This document shows, piece by piece, positions 21,761-30,658 of a DNA stretch of 47,426 nt. The position numbers and the translations under genes are program-made. Location: positions 1 through 47,426 of the forward strand of contig CAYNFH010000021.1 in assembly GCA_964396385.1 (NCBI GenBank), given 5' to 3'. Under the pieces are notes generated by a model that was given only the letters and a program-made list of their open reading frames with translations, was not told the origin of the DNA and ran no database searches. Each line of letters starts with the position of its first letter. The stretch's first letter is position 1. Origin of the DNA: CAYNFH01 sp964396385. GTDB lineage: Bacteria; Armatimonadota; Chthonomonadetes; Chthonomonadales; CAJBBX01.

Positions 21761-22606
21761 TCACTCCCAGATTATGTCCTCTGCCCTGAACACCGGCCCC
21801 TCGTAGCAGGAGCGGAGGTAGTCGTAGCCCTGCGCGGAGTCACGATTCCGGATCTTCACCACGCAGCCCATGCAGACGCCCAGGCCGCAGGGCATTATGG
21901 TCTCCACGCTCACCTGGCATGGGATATTGCGCGGGATGCAGATGTCGCTCACCGCGCGGAGCATGGCGGTGGGACCGCAGGTGTACACGTGCGCCGGGCC
22001 CGCCGCTTCGTCCAGCAGCGTTAGTAGCGCGTCCGTCACCACGCCGCGCAGTCCGTGCGTGCCGTCGTCCGTGGTGAAGTGCAGATCCACCCCCAGGTCT
22101 GTGAACTCCTGAACGGCTACCAGCAGGTTGCGTGTCCGGGCGCCGTTGATTACGGCGATGCGGCACTCCTGTCCCGCCTCGCACCGCATGGTCTCCGCCA
22201 GCAGGTAGAGCGGGGGTGCGCCTACGCCTCCGGCAACCATAATGTGCGCCGCCTGCGGGCGCGGGTCCGGCTCGAACCAGTTGCCCAGCGGACCCACAAC
22301 CGAAAGGAGCTGTCCCGGCCGCTTATTGCGCAGCCCCTGGGTGAAGACGCCGCGCGCCAGGTAGACGATGGAGAAGGTCCCCTCCTCCTTGTCCACACGA
22401 TAGACGCTGAACGGCCTCCGCGTGAAAGGGTTGTAGTTCTGGTCGTACAGCACCTGCATGAACTGTCCCGGCCGCGCCTCGCGCGCCACTTGCGGGGCCA
22501 GTAGGGTGATCTCGTACTCGAACTCAGCAAGCTGCTCGTGAGCGATGATGGGGGCGTCGAGCTGGTAGCGCATAGGCAGGCGTTCGGCGTTCAGGCGTTC
22601 GGGCAT
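21761..22606 (-). CDS. pyrK: Dihydroorotate dehydrogenase electron-transfer subunit
   Basis: Iron-sulfur flavoprotein that passes electrons from PyrD to NAD. FAD-binding FTRRPFSVYRVDKEEGTFSI; NAD-site VVGPLGNWF and MVAGGVGAPPLYLLAETM; VYTCGPTAMLRAV; the 2Fe-2S cysteines in MPCGLGVCMGCVVKI plus a later SCYEGPVF. Complete. From ATG 22606 it is 281 residues, but the first 11 (PERLNAERLP) are encoded by a TTCAGGCG repeat; ATG 22573 (MRYQLDAPI) gives a more typical 270-residue protein. Neither start has a good ribosome site. Confidence 0.93.
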   Translation of the reverse strand: MPERLNAERLPMRYQLDAPIIAHEQLAEFEYEITLLAPQVAREARPGQFMQVLYDQNYNPFTRRPFSVYRVDKEEGTFSIVYLARGVFTQGLRNKRPGQLLSVVGPLGNWFEPDPRPQAAHIMVAGGVGAPPLYLLAETMRCEAGQECRIAVINGARTRNLLVAVQEFTDLGVDLHFTTDDGTHGLRGVVTDALLTLLDEAAGPAHVYTCGPTAMLRAVSDICIPRNIPCQVSVETIMPCGLGVCMGCVVKIRNRDSAQGYDYLRSCYEGPVFRAEDIIWE

Positions 22607-22611
22607 TCAGG
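22577..22611. repeat. GCGTTCAGG tandem repeat at the pyrK start
   Basis: Units GGCGTTCGGCGTTCAGGCGT then TCGGGCATTCAGG. Overlaps the first possible start codon of pyrK. Same family as 16514 and 13616. Confidence 0.7.
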
Positions 22612-22724
22612 TTCGAGAGGCATGTTACCTTGAGGAGGGGAGGGTGTCAATTGCGAGGAGGGCTCGAAGGAGTACTGAAGAGACAGGCGGCCGGCGGCAG
22701 TGCTCCGCGCCGGCCGCATGGGCA

Positions 22725-23102
22725 CTATCTGAGGCCGCCGAGGTAGGCGGAGAGCGCCTTCAGCTCCTTGTCGCCAATTTTGCTCGCTGCGAATGCGGGC
22801 ATCTTGGCGTTCTTGTTCACGGACTTGGGGTTCCGAACGTATTTGGCGATGGTCGCCGCGCTCGCCGTCTTGCCGACGTGGGACAGATCAGGCCCGGTCT
22901 TGCCGCCCTTGCCGCCGATACTGTGGCAGGCCGCGCATCCACTCTTCTGGTAGACGGCAATCCCCTCCGCGGCTACGCCCGGAGAGGGGGTGCCGCCCTT
23001 CTTGCCCTTCTTCTGGGCCATCGCGCCCGGCAGGACCGCGGACATGAGAAGCACGGCGCCGGTCAGCGCCACCGCGAGACGGGCAGTGGTTCGCATTTGC
23101 AT
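22725..23102 (-). CDS. Exported small c-type cytochrome
   Basis: A 125-residue class I cytochrome c. Start ATG 23102 is set by AAGGAG ten bases upstream and gives signal peptide TARLAVALTGAVLLMSAVLP ending in GAMAQ; the frame before it has no support. Haem motif SGCAACHSIGGKGGKTGPDL (CxxCH), distal Met ligand in NKNAKMPAF, and C-terminal helix DKELKALSAYLGGLR. A Lys-rich linker follows the signal peptide. It would carry electrons in the periplasm; no oxidase or dehydrogenase partner is adjacent, so its pathway is unknown. Confidence 0.9.
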   Translation of the reverse strand: MQMRTTARLAVALTGAVLLMSAVLPGAMAQKKGKKGGTPSPGVAAEGIAVYQKSGCAACHSIGGKGGKTGPDLSHVGKTASAATIAKYVRNPKSVNKNAKMPAFAASKIGDKELKALSAYLGGLR

Positions 23103-23362
23103 TGCGTGTCTGCTCCTTATTGGAAGTGAACGGATCATGCCAGCACGGGAGGCGCGGACAGCCCCATTGCTGAGAGTAAATCCGGAGGCGGCGGTCGGCG
23201 CTGGCAACTTGTTCGCTCCGTCTATAGAGCGTTGAATGGGCTCTCAGAGTTCCGGGCGAACGCAGCAACAGATGATACCCTCGTGGTGAGTCCGGTTGAC
23301 GGAACAGGGCCCCGCCTCCGCATGGAGAAGGCAGGACCATGTTTGGACTGGTGGCATCCGAT

Positions 23363-23955
23363 CTACTGCGCCGGCTGGGCCGTTGTGAGGCCCTGGTTCT
23401 TAGCCTCTTCTGCGGCGCGCTCCTGCGCGGCCTCCACGGCCTCCTGCGCCACGGACTGGACCTTTGAGGCGACCACCTGGACCCTGTCCGTGGCCTGGTC
23501 GGCGAGCCGGTCACGCGTCTCGCCCATCCAGCGGTCTTCCGCTCCGGTGCCCGGAATCAGAATGCCGGCGAGCGCGCCGAGCCCCACAGCCGCCAGGCCG
23601 ATAGGGAGAGGGTTGGCGTAGTAGGTGCGACGGATGGTCATGCCGGCGTTGCGCGCGCTCGTGCTGGTCTGCTCCAGGGCCTGTGAGCCCCAGTCCGCCG
23701 CACGGTCCTTCCACTCCGAGGCCTTGTCGCCGATGGCGGCTACCACGCCCGAGCCGTCGCTCTGGGGGGGTGCCGGATTCCGCCGGAGCTGCCCCCGCGC
23801 GTCATAGTAGGTGCTGCCCAGCCTGCGCTGCGGTCGTGCGCTGCTCTGCCACTGGCTGGCGATCAGGCCACGCCAATGCCCGTGAGGGCGACTGGCACCG
23901 GGTTGCGCTTGACCAGGTCAACGACGGTTGAGCCGGCATCCTGGGCCGCCTCCAC
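23363..23955 (-). pseudogene. DUF3618/YtxH-like membrane protein, frameshifted
   Basis: Two frames carry one protein. The first, from GTG 23955 (GGGAGG six bases upstream), reads VEAAQDAGSTVVDLVKRNPV and PVALTGIGVA, then hits TGA at about 23868. Skipping one base there continues as IASQWQSSARPQRRLGSTYY and joins the second frame (ATG 23746: VAAIGDKASEWKDRAADWGS, then NPLPIGLAAVGLGALAGILI and an acidic helical tail). The KRNPVPVALTGIG-x-W-L pattern with a second NPLPIGL helix is typical of DUF3618-containing membrane proteins. The N-terminal IR-x-x-IE-x-TR motif usual for the family is missing too, so it is probably decayed; a sequencing error at 23868 remains possible. Confidence 0.65.
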
Positions 23956-24658
23956 CGCGCGCCTCCCCCTTTTGCATGGGTTCCCTCTGACGGTAGAATC
24001 CGGCCGGGCGGCCACCGAACTCTGCCGGCCCAGGCGCCGGTTCTGCACACCGCCGGCTGGCAATGGCATATCAACCGTACCACTGCTGTCTCCATCGCTG
24101 AAGACCGCGCCTCTGTCCTCAGTCCACAGGGACCTGGCACGGTTGCTGCTTCCGGAATGGGCAAGCCCGTTGACGTTGATTGGAAGAATCCTGTGAAGGT
24201 AGCCAAGATCCGGGCGAGGATGCCCTTGTGGTTGTTTCACACCACTACGTGCCTGTGCGTCCTGCTGCTCACGTTTGCGCTCGCCGCGCTCGCCTGGATC
24301 TACCTGGACTCCGGCCGATCACAGAACTGCTGTATGCTGGGCGCCGGCGCTTCGCGGCGCTAACACTTCCGGTTGGCGCCTCCCCGGAAGGCGCTATCGC
24401 CTGCGCACGAGGAGGAGCCAGAATCGCCGAGCGCCCGGGCACCTACCTGTTGATCCCGCGGACGCTCGTAATAGAAGATCGGCTGGCCCGATACACCAAG
24501 ACTATACTGGGCCGTCCACCCAAGATTTATCCGTCGTTTGGCGGATTTATGGGCCGATTCGGCCGCTCACAAGGAGGATGACCAATCCAGATAGGGCGTA
24601 TACTGGCAACAATAATAATGTGAGCCTGTGCCGCTGCCGGCGCGGCTACGATCTACCG
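23956..24658. other. 700 bases with no well-supported gene
   Basis: Between the frameshifted DUF3618-like gene and the 344-residue membrane protein. It contains one low-confidence membrane peptide (24157-24363) and an isolated AAGGAGG (24571-24577) with ATG directly abutting it, too close for use. I see no RNA gene or repeat. Confidence 0.5.
24157..24363 (+). CDS. Possible small membrane protein (68 residues)
   Basis: The frame begins MGKPVDVDWKNPVKVAKIRA and then has one strong helix, CLCVLLLTFALAALAWIYLD, with positive charges in front. Codon third positions in the helix are G/C-rich like the real genes nearby. There is no convincing ribosome site and no recognised family. It may be a shadow. 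Confidence 0.3.
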   Translation: MGKPVDVDWKNPVKVAKIRARMPLWLFHTTTCLCVLLLTFALAALAWIYLDSGRSQNCCMLGAGASRR

Positions 24659-25693
24659 ATGAGCACAGAAACTACGGAATGGTGTGCGGGGATACCGCTG
24701 GTAGAGCGCCGGCCCCTGGAGGAAGAGGAGCGGCAGGCCCTGCGGCTGGAAGCGCGAAGTCTCCTCCGGCGGGGGCTCGCCGCGCTGCTGGCGTTCCCCG
24801 CAGCCGTGCTGCTCCTCACGCTGCTTCTGGTAGCGCTGGATAGCGCTTCGTCCCTAATTCGCGCATCGGTATTTAGCGCGGCGCTCCTGACGCTGTTCTG
24901 CTTCCCCGTGCTGGCGCTCGTCGCGCGTGACTCGTTCCGCCGGGGCAGGGGACTGAACCGCGACCTGCGGGAGGGCTGCGTTAAGCGGTTTGAAGGGCCG
25001 CCGCGGATGGACGAGACGGACGAGACGCTCTCTACGCTGCGGAAGGCGCGCGTCGCTCCCGCCCTGGATGATCCGCTCTGGCGGCTGGAGGTGCTTCCGG
25101 GCTCGGGACGCGTATGGAGTGTGCAGGGAGAACGGCCCGCCCGGTGGATTACGGCGCGCTGGACGGAGGTAGCCGGCACGCCAACGTTCGCCGCGATGGC
25201 CGCCGAATGGCTGGAGCCCGTGGCCAAAGATGGTGATACCACACTGTTAGGAGGGCGTCGGGACCTCACCCAGGCGGAGCGGGAGGAGGTCCGCAGACAC
25301 GCGCGCCGCCTCTGGGTCCGCCCGCTCCCCTACGTCGTCGGCCTTACCGTCTGGCTCTCTCTGCCGGTGGCAGTGATCCTGCGTGATGGGCGGCTGCACA
25401 GCGGGCACGACTGGTTCAGCTTCTGCCTCCTGGGGGCAATCACCCTCTGGACGGACGTTCGCTTCGCCCGTGCCGCCTGGATCGCCCGCGGCCTGGGTGC
25501 GGACGCGCGTGACGGCTGGACCATTATCCTCCGCCGGCAAGATCCGGCCCCTTCTGAAGTAGCGGAAGCCGTCGGACTGCAAGAGATCGCGGCCGCCATA
25601 GCGGCCCGGCCGGAGGTAGTGGAAGCGCTGCCCCATTCGCGCTGGATCTGGACGGAGGACAATCGGCCCGCCGCCTGGCGCACCGCCGGCTGA
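24659..25693 (+). CDS. Membrane protein of unknown function with two similar halves
   Basis: A 344-residue protein I do not recognise. Each half has an acidic/basic amphipathic lead, two membrane helices, a basic stretch and a C-terminal W-rich strand: half 1 EEEERQALRLEARSLLRRGL, helices at about 38-60 and 66-84, ARDSFRRGRGLNRDLREG, LEVLPGSGRVWSVQGERPAR; half 2 QAEREEVRRHARRLWVRPLP, helices at about 230-275, ARAAWIARGLGADARDGW, VEALPHSRWIWTEDNRPAAW. The alignment of these four blocks indicates an internal duplication. ATG 24659 is the simplest start; an in-frame ATG at 24578 would add 27 poor-quality residues. It ends 12 bases before the phosphoesterase gene and probably shares its transcript. 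Confidence 0.72.
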   Translation: MSTETTEWCAGIPLVERRPLEEEERQALRLEARSLLRRGLAALLAFPAAVLLLTLLLVALDSASSLIRASVFSAALLTLFCFPVLALVARDSFRRGRGLNRDLREGCVKRFEGPPRMDETDETLSTLRKARVAPALDDPLWRLEVLPGSGRVWSVQGERPARWITARWTEVAGTPTFAAMAAEWLEPVAKDGDTTLLGGRRDLTQAEREEVRRHARRLWVRPLPYVVGLTVWLSLPVAVILRDGRLHSGHDWFSFCLLGAITLWTDVRFARAAWIARGLGADARDGWTIILRRQDPAPSEVAEAVGLQEIAAAIAARPEVVEALPHSRWIWTEDNRPAAWRTAG

Positions 25694-25705
25694 AAGGACA
25701 ACGCC

Positions 25706-27106
25706 ATGCCTGCAGGTCCACTCCGGCTCCTGCTCGTTGCCGCCTGCCTCCTGATGGCGGCGCCTGCCGTCGCAGACGGATCGGGCGTGAAGATGCCCAT
25801 CAACCACTTCATCTACATCATCCAGGAGAACATCTCATATGACCACTACTTTGGGACCTATCCGGGCGGTAACGGCATCCCCGTAGGCACCCGGCTTCCC
25901 GAACGGCCGGGCGGTCCACCCGAGATCGCCCCGTTCCATCTGCACCAGACCTTCATCCCGCGGGACCTCAACCATAGCTGGCAGGCGGCCCACGCCGCCT
26001 GGGACGATGGGAAGATGGATGGCTTCCTCTGGGCGGAGTGGCCGATGGCGCTGCGCTACTACTGGCACAACCCGCCGCCTCAGCCGGACCCCGCGCTCGT
26101 CCATCCCAAGGAGCTGCCGCCGGCTCAGCCGGGGACGCAAGGGGACAACCGACGGCGCGGTCCGCGGCAGGGCGAGGAGGAGGCGGTGCGCGGCGGGCAG
26201 GTGCAGGGAGGTCGGTCCGCCACGGAGCCTGTAGGTCCCACGCCGGATTGGGTCCGGAACACGGTGTCCTACTACGACTGGCACGAGGTGCCCAACTACT
26301 GGGAGTACGCCCGCCGGTTTACGCTGTGCGACAACTTCTTCTCATCGCTGGCTGGTCCGAGCGAGCCAAACCATCTCTACTCCGTGGCCGCCCAATCTGG
26401 AGGATTGGTGAACAATCCGCCGCGCAGCTTGGCCGGACAGGACGGCGTGTACACGTTCCCTACACTGGCCGAGTTCCTGGAGAGCTCAGGCGTCTCCTGG
26501 AAGTACTACGACGAGAAGCCGAACCCGCACAAACATTCGTTGTGGAACCCCATGCCAGGGTTCAAGCAGTTCCAGGACAACCCGCGCCTTATGGATCGCG
26601 TGGTGAACCTGCGGGAGTTCTTCACTGATCTCCAAACCGCGAAGCTGCCGCAGGTGTGCTGGATCGTCCCTACCGCCCCGGACAGCGAGCACCCGCCGGC
26701 CGATTCCGCGCGGGGAATGTGGCACGTGACGGAGCTGGTGAACGCCGTCATGCAGAGCCGCTACTGGAAGGACACGGCCATCATCGTGACGTGGGACGAC
26801 TACGGCGGGTTCTACGACCACGTGCCGCCGCCCCAGATGGACCGTTTCGGCTACGGTCCCCGCGTTCCGGCGCTCGTCATCTCCCCTTACTCCCGGGCCG
26901 GGAGGGTCTGCCACACGGCGTACGACTTCACGTCGCCGCTCAAGCTCATGGAGGTGCGGTTCGGGCTCCGGCCCCTCACGGAGCGGGACGGGCAGGCTGC
27001 TGCGATGCTGGAGTGCTTCGACTTCGCCCAGAAGCCGCTGAAGCCGGACATCATCACCAAGGACACCAAGCTGGACTTCTCAACCCTCCAGCCCACCATG
27101 CCCTAG
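25706..27106 (+). CDS. Secreted phosphoesterase (phospholipase C / acid phosphatase family, PF04185 type)
   Basis: A 466-residue exported enzyme. Signal peptide PLRLLLVAACLLMAAPAVAD; the N-terminal metal site HFIYIIQENISYDHYFGTYP (family motif ENxSFDHYFG); NHSWQAAHAAWDDGKMDGF; CDNFFSSLAGPSEPNHLYSV (metal Asp and the GPTxPN motif); and TWDDYGGFYDHVPPP. These are the hallmarks of bacterial non-toxic phospholipase C and AcpA-like acid phosphatases, which release phosphate from phospholipids or phosphoesters outside the cell. A low-complexity Gly/Arg-rich insert at about 145-172 is odd. ATG 25706 has AAAGGA eight bases upstream. Confidence 0.9.
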   Translation: MPAGPLRLLLVAACLLMAAPAVADGSGVKMPINHFIYIIQENISYDHYFGTYPGGNGIPVGTRLPERPGGPPEIAPFHLHQTFIPRDLNHSWQAAHAAWDDGKMDGFLWAEWPMALRYYWHNPPPQPDPALVHPKELPPAQPGTQGDNRRRGPRQGEEEAVRGGQVQGGRSATEPVGPTPDWVRNTVSYYDWHEVPNYWEYARRFTLCDNFFSSLAGPSEPNHLYSVAAQSGGLVNNPPRSLAGQDGVYTFPTLAEFLESSGVSWKYYDEKPNPHKHSLWNPMPGFKQFQDNPRLMDRVVNLREFFTDLQTAKLPQVCWIVPTAPDSEHPPADSARGMWHVTELVNAVMQSRYWKDTAIIVTWDDYGGFYDHVPPPQMDRFGYGPRVPALVISPYSRAGRVCHTAYDFTSPLKLMEVRFGLRPLTERDGQAAAMLECFDFAQKPLKPDIITKDTKLDFSTLQPTMP

Positions 27107-27570
27107 ATCGCAGTCTGCCAGCACTTTACCTGCTCTAAGCAGGTCGTACAAAGTCTTTTGACATGAGGCCAGCGGCTCTTGAGAGCCAGGTGTCAAAGAA
27201 CTTTTTCCTACCCGCTTAGACTCCGCATCCAATGTGGCGCCGTCGCGCCACTTTGAGACAATGTCTCACTCCTACTGCCCTTCTCCCTCTCTCCCCTCCC
27301 CTGTTCTTGGGGGGGAGCGAGCGTCCGGAGCCGAGCGAGTGCAGGCTCCGCGAAGCTCCCTTGGGGGCAACGAGTAGGTAGTGCCATTCCGGACAGCCCG
27401 GGGGTGAGGGCCTGCCGCAGCCATAGGATTTCGCGGCAGGCCCGCCTTGCTCGAACGCTCCCCCTCCAAAGGGGAAGGCGGGTGATTTGGCGCCGGCACC
27501 CGGCCAGAATAAGCACCTGGCCGCCCGTGGGCGGCCAGGTGTGGAGATCACGAATCCGGTCGAGAAACCA
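27107..27570. other. Intergenic region with a dispersed C/G-rich repeat element
   Basis: Between convergent genes. 27276-27480 starts CCCTTCTCCCTCTCTCCCCT, continues through TTCTTGGGGGGGA and GTGAGGGCCTGCCGCAG, and ends TCCCCCTCCAAAGGGGAAGG, a pattern of inverted pyrimidine/purine arms resembling dispersed bacterial repeats. 27170-27200 has a weak hairpin around GGCTCTTGAGAGCC. No coding frame looks real. Confidence 0.5.
27514..27541 (-). terminator. Perfect 12-bp hairpin downstream of the 381-residue secreted protein
   Basis: CACCTGGCCGCC-CGTG-GGCGGCCAGGTG, 29 bases past the minus-strand stop. Read on minus it is followed only by a short CTTATT, so it is a transcript end or stabiliser rather than a textbook terminator. 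Confidence 0.65.
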
Positions 27571-28716
27571 CTACTCCGACGGCTGACGGCCTCGTGGGCC
27601 TCCGAAGCCGCCGCGCATCATGTTGCCGCCCAGCATCACAGTCAGGCTCGTCTTGGTCTGCACCCGCGGGAGCGGCTGCCCCTTCTCCAGCGCTGTTCCG
27701 GTGCCGTAGCCCACCATCCGGAGCGAAACGAAGTCGCAGTCCTTGAAGATGCCGGCCGGGACCGTGACAGACACGGTATCCGGTCCCATGAACCGGTTCT
27801 TGCTCACCATGTCCTTCACTTCCGCCATCTGGAGATAGTCGTCCCGGAAGCCGAAGTCCGGCTTTACTTCGGACGAGTCCCACATGATGACGGTGGTGCG
27901 GCCCTGCATCCCCACGATCTGCGCGTGGTAGCCCAGGATATTGGGGATTGCCGCCCACCTGAGGACGATGGGATCGTCGAAGCTCACCTTCTGCGTGAGG
28001 TCCGGGCTGGAGAGCTCGATGGGAGCCAGGAAGTTCACCTGATCCGGCACGTCTATCTCCACGTTGCCCGTGTAGCTCGTGGTCAGCGCGTAGTGCCCCT
28101 GCATCGCCGCGTCCGGGTCTATCGTGCCCGGCTGGTCCTGCGTGGGCCAGTAACCTGTCGTCCAGTCCGGATTGTAGAAGTAGGAGCCGGAGGAGCGGCG
28201 CGCCCGCGCCATCTGCTCCTTCATAACGGCCTTCTGCTCGTCCGTAAGCCCCTTGAACTCGGTGACCTCCGGCTGCCCGTCCTTGACGGTGGGCGAGGAG
28301 CCCCAGTACCGCTTGATCACCATCTCCGCGGGGATGCCGCCGGGTACGCCGGCCTCGCCCCCGGTATCCGCCTTCCCCTCCTCCGGCTTGGGGCGGTAGA
28401 GCCCCAGGTTCAGCTTTTGCCCCAGCTTCAGCCCGTCCGGGACGGCGAGCGACGCGGTGGCGTCTTCGGGAGCGACCCCGGGCGACCAGAGCCGCACGGT
28501 GAGCTTGCGCTGCGCCTTGCCGAACTGCGCCATGGCGGCCGCGGCCTGCGGCGGCAGCTTGATACCGGGTGGCAAATCTATCTTCGGCATGGCCGGCATC
28601 CCGGCCATCTTCATGGAGCTCGTCTCGGCAAACACTCCCAGGAACGCCTGGTTGTCCTGCGCGCCGGCGGGAGGTCCTCCCAGAAGCGCCGCTGCTAGAA
28701 ACCAGATACACGTCAT
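27571..28716 (-). CDS. Secreted protein of unknown function
   Basis: A 381-residue exported protein. ATG 28716 has AGGAGG six bases upstream and gives signal peptide TCIWFLAAALLGGPPAGAQD. Earlier in-frame ATGs are not needed. No known family is recognised. Residues about 30-55 are Met/Pro-rich (MKMAGMPAMPKIDLPPGIKL). The middle is a mixed beta region with KRYWGSSPTVKDGQPEV, FKGLTDEQKAVMKEQMARAR and SGSYFYNPDWTTGYWPTQDQ; the end is basic and Gly-rich (GGNMMRGGFGGPRGRQPSE). The segment VLRWAAIPNILGYHAQIVG resembles a fibronectin-type strand that extracts a value from a context, as in structural secreted proteins. It stands alone. Confidence 0.72.
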   Translation of the reverse strand: MTCIWFLAAALLGGPPAGAQDNQAFLGVFAETSSMKMAGMPAMPKIDLPPGIKLPPQAAAAMAQFGKAQRKLTVRLWSPGVAPEDATASLAVPDGLKLGQKLNLGLYRPKPEEGKADTGGEAGVPGGIPAEMVIKRYWGSSPTVKDGQPEVTEFKGLTDEQKAVMKEQMARARRSSGSYFYNPDWTTGYWPTQDQPGTIDPDAAMQGHYALTTSYTGNVEIDVPDQVNFLAPIELSSPDLTQKVSFDDPIVLRWAAIPNILGYHAQIVGMQGRTTVIMWDSSEVKPDFGFRDDYLQMAEVKDMVSKNRFMGPDTVSVTVPAGIFKDCDFVSLRMVGYGTGTALEKGQPLPRVQTKTSLTVMLGGNMMRGGFGGPRGRQPSE

Positions 28717-28987
28717 GTATTTCCTCCTCATCCCCTGAACTACGCGGAGCATGGCAACGGGGATTCCACCCCGCCCGCTGCTGCCTGCCGCACATTCTCA
28801 TTCGCCCTGGCCAAATCCTCCTGTCTCCGTGCCCGCCACGATCCCGCGTCCAAAACCCGTCATAGGACGGATGAAGAGCGCACTCCCCAAAACCCATACT
28901 GACGATGATAGAGGTTAATCCGTCCGTGCGATGGCGTTCCCGATGAGCCGAGTCGGCCGCAACTCGGGCTCTCGCGCGCGCAGTCGC

Positions 28988-29323
28988 TCAGATGGAGATT
29001 GGAGCGGTGAGCACGGTTACGGTATCCGCTGGCACGTCCGCCAGGAGCATCCGCTCCCAGCCAGTAGGTATTCCCTCCGTACTTTCCTTCTTTGCCGCGC
29101 TGCGCGTGGGCTCGGTCCCTTGGCAGGCGCCGCGCCTTCCTCTGGCCGGTCTTCGCCGCTTCAGCCTCCGGGGCAAGCTCGCCAGAGAGAGCCTCGCCAC
29201 CATGGCGGTGGGAGTGATGGACCCGGCGCCCCCACCAACTTGCTTGCACTCCCCGGCCGGCACGCGCTCACCCGCCAGAAACAGCTCCTCCGCAAACTGC
29301 TCGTTCTCCGGTGGTACCCACAT
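28988..29323 (-). CDS. Possible small protein of unknown family
   Basis: A 111-residue frame. ATG 29323 has AAGGAG about 12 bases upstream. The N-terminus WVPPENEQFAEELFLAGERV and PAGECKQVGG looks like a real acidic protein start, and the C-terminus (WERMLLADVPADTVTVLTAP) also looks coding. The middle (RRLKRRRPARGRRGACQG) is strongly basic and may be read through a frameshift. No homology recognised; could be broken. Confidence 0.4.
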   Translation of the reverse strand: MWVPPENEQFAEELFLAGERVPAGECKQVGGGAGSITPTAMVARLSLASLPRRLKRRRPARGRRGACQGTEPTRSAAKKESTEGIPTGWERMLLADVPADTVTVLTAPISI

Positions 29324-29532
29324 TTTCGCTGTTCTCTCCTTGTTCACTTCCCACAAATGCACACTCTGCATCTGTTTGCGAGCCGGCTAGCGCCAGGAGT
29401 CAGCCCACGTCATCAACGAGCCGAGCCGCACCTCCGGATTTTAGGCTCTCGAAGCTGGCGAACACATCCCCCAATGGCGTATTCGTACAGGCTGACTGAG
29501 TGGGCCATACTGGTACAGGAGGTGAGTCGTTC

Positions 29533-30534
29533 ATGAAGGCCATGGTCCTCTCACAGCCCGCGCAGATGGACACCGCGCCGCTGGCTCTCGTCGACTTGCC
29601 GGTGCCGGAGCCGGGCCCCCGGCAGGTCCTCATCCGCGTCGAAGTATGCGGAGTCTGCCGCACGGACCTGCACGTGGTGGAAGGGGAGCTTCCGCCGCAC
29701 CGCGAGCACGTGGTGCCCGGCCACGAGGTGGTCGGTCGCATAGAGCGGGGTGGACCGGGCGCGGAGCTGTACGCCCCCGGAACCCGCGTGGGGGTGGCCT
29801 GGCTGCACCGGACGGACGGTACCTGCCCCTACTGCCGCCGTGGGGATGAGAACCTGTGCGAGGGGCCGACCTTCACCGGCTACGACGTGAACGGCGGGTA
29901 CGCCGAGTACCTCGTCGCGCCGGAGGAGTTCATCTATCCCATTCCGGAGGGCGTCTCCTCACGGGAAGCCGCGCCGTTCCTGTGCGCGGGCATCATCGGC
30001 TACCGGGCGCTGGTGCGTAGCGATGTGAAGCCGGGCGAGCTGCTGGGACTGTACGGGTTCGGCGGCTCGGCGCACATCGTGATCCAGATCGCCCGGCACT
30101 GGGGCTGCGAGGTCTACGTCTGTACGCGCGGCGAGAGCCACCAGGCGCTGGCAAGAGAGCTCGGGGCGGTATGGGCGGGCGGCGCCGGCGAAGCGCCCCC
30201 GCGCAAGCTGAGTAGCGCCATCCTGTTTGCGCCGGCCGGCGAGCTGGTGCTGCCCGCCCTGGCCGCGCTGGATAGAGGCGGAACGCTGGCGCTGGCCGGG
30301 ATCTACATGACGCCCATCCCGGAGATGGACTACCAGAAGTACCTCTTCCAGGAGCGGAATCTGTGCTCCGTCACGGCAAGTACGCGCAGTGACGGCCGGG
30401 AGCTGCTCAAGCTGGCGGCGGAGATCCCGCTGCGCACCCACACGCAGGAGTTCTCGCTGGAAGAGGCCAACACAGCGCTGCAGCTCCTCAAGCAAGACCG
30501 CATCGACGGCGCCGCCGTTCTCCGGGTCTCTTAA
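29533..30534 (+). CDS. Zinc-dependent alcohol dehydrogenase (MDR superfamily)
   Basis: A 333-residue medium-chain dehydrogenase. Catalytic zinc ligands in EVCGVCRTDLHVVEG (Cys) and PGHEVVGRI (His); structural zinc cysteines in GTCPYCRRGDENLCEG; Rossmann motif GLYGFGGSAHIVIQIARHWG. The single-chain pattern with HRTDGTCPYC is that of AdhA/AdhP-like NAD-dependent enzymes that interconvert primary alcohols and aldehydes. ATG 29533 is preceded by AGGAGG ten bases upstream; the extra upstream residues of the longer frame are not supported. The P-type ATPase relic lies directly downstream. Confidence 0.93.
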   Translation: MKAMVLSQPAQMDTAPLALVDLPVPEPGPRQVLIRVEVCGVCRTDLHVVEGELPPHREHVVPGHEVVGRIERGGPGAELYAPGTRVGVAWLHRTDGTCPYCRRGDENLCEGPTFTGYDVNGGYAEYLVAPEEFIYPIPEGVSSREAAPFLCAGIIGYRALVRSDVKPGELLGLYGFGGSAHIVIQIARHWGCEVYVCTRGESHQALARELGAVWAGGAGEAPPRKLSSAILFAPAGELVLPALAALDRGGTLALAGIYMTPIPEMDYQKYLFQERNLCSVTASTRSDGRELLKLAAEIPLRTHTQEFSLEEANTALQLLKQDRIDGAAVLRVS

Positions 30535-30658
30535 CTCTCGGCCCTGCCAAGCCGATCCTGCCGGGAGTAACTCTTGTCTGCCGTTTGGCATGTCTTGCGC
30601 CGACCAAAACCCCCGTTCTGCGGATGACGGATGGCCGGGTGGTGGGGGCCAGAGCAGA

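Noticed and set aside
29500..29532. N-terminal extension of the alcohol dehydrogenase
   Set aside because: The ATG at 29533 has AGGAGG at proper spacing and gives the standard MKAMVLS start.
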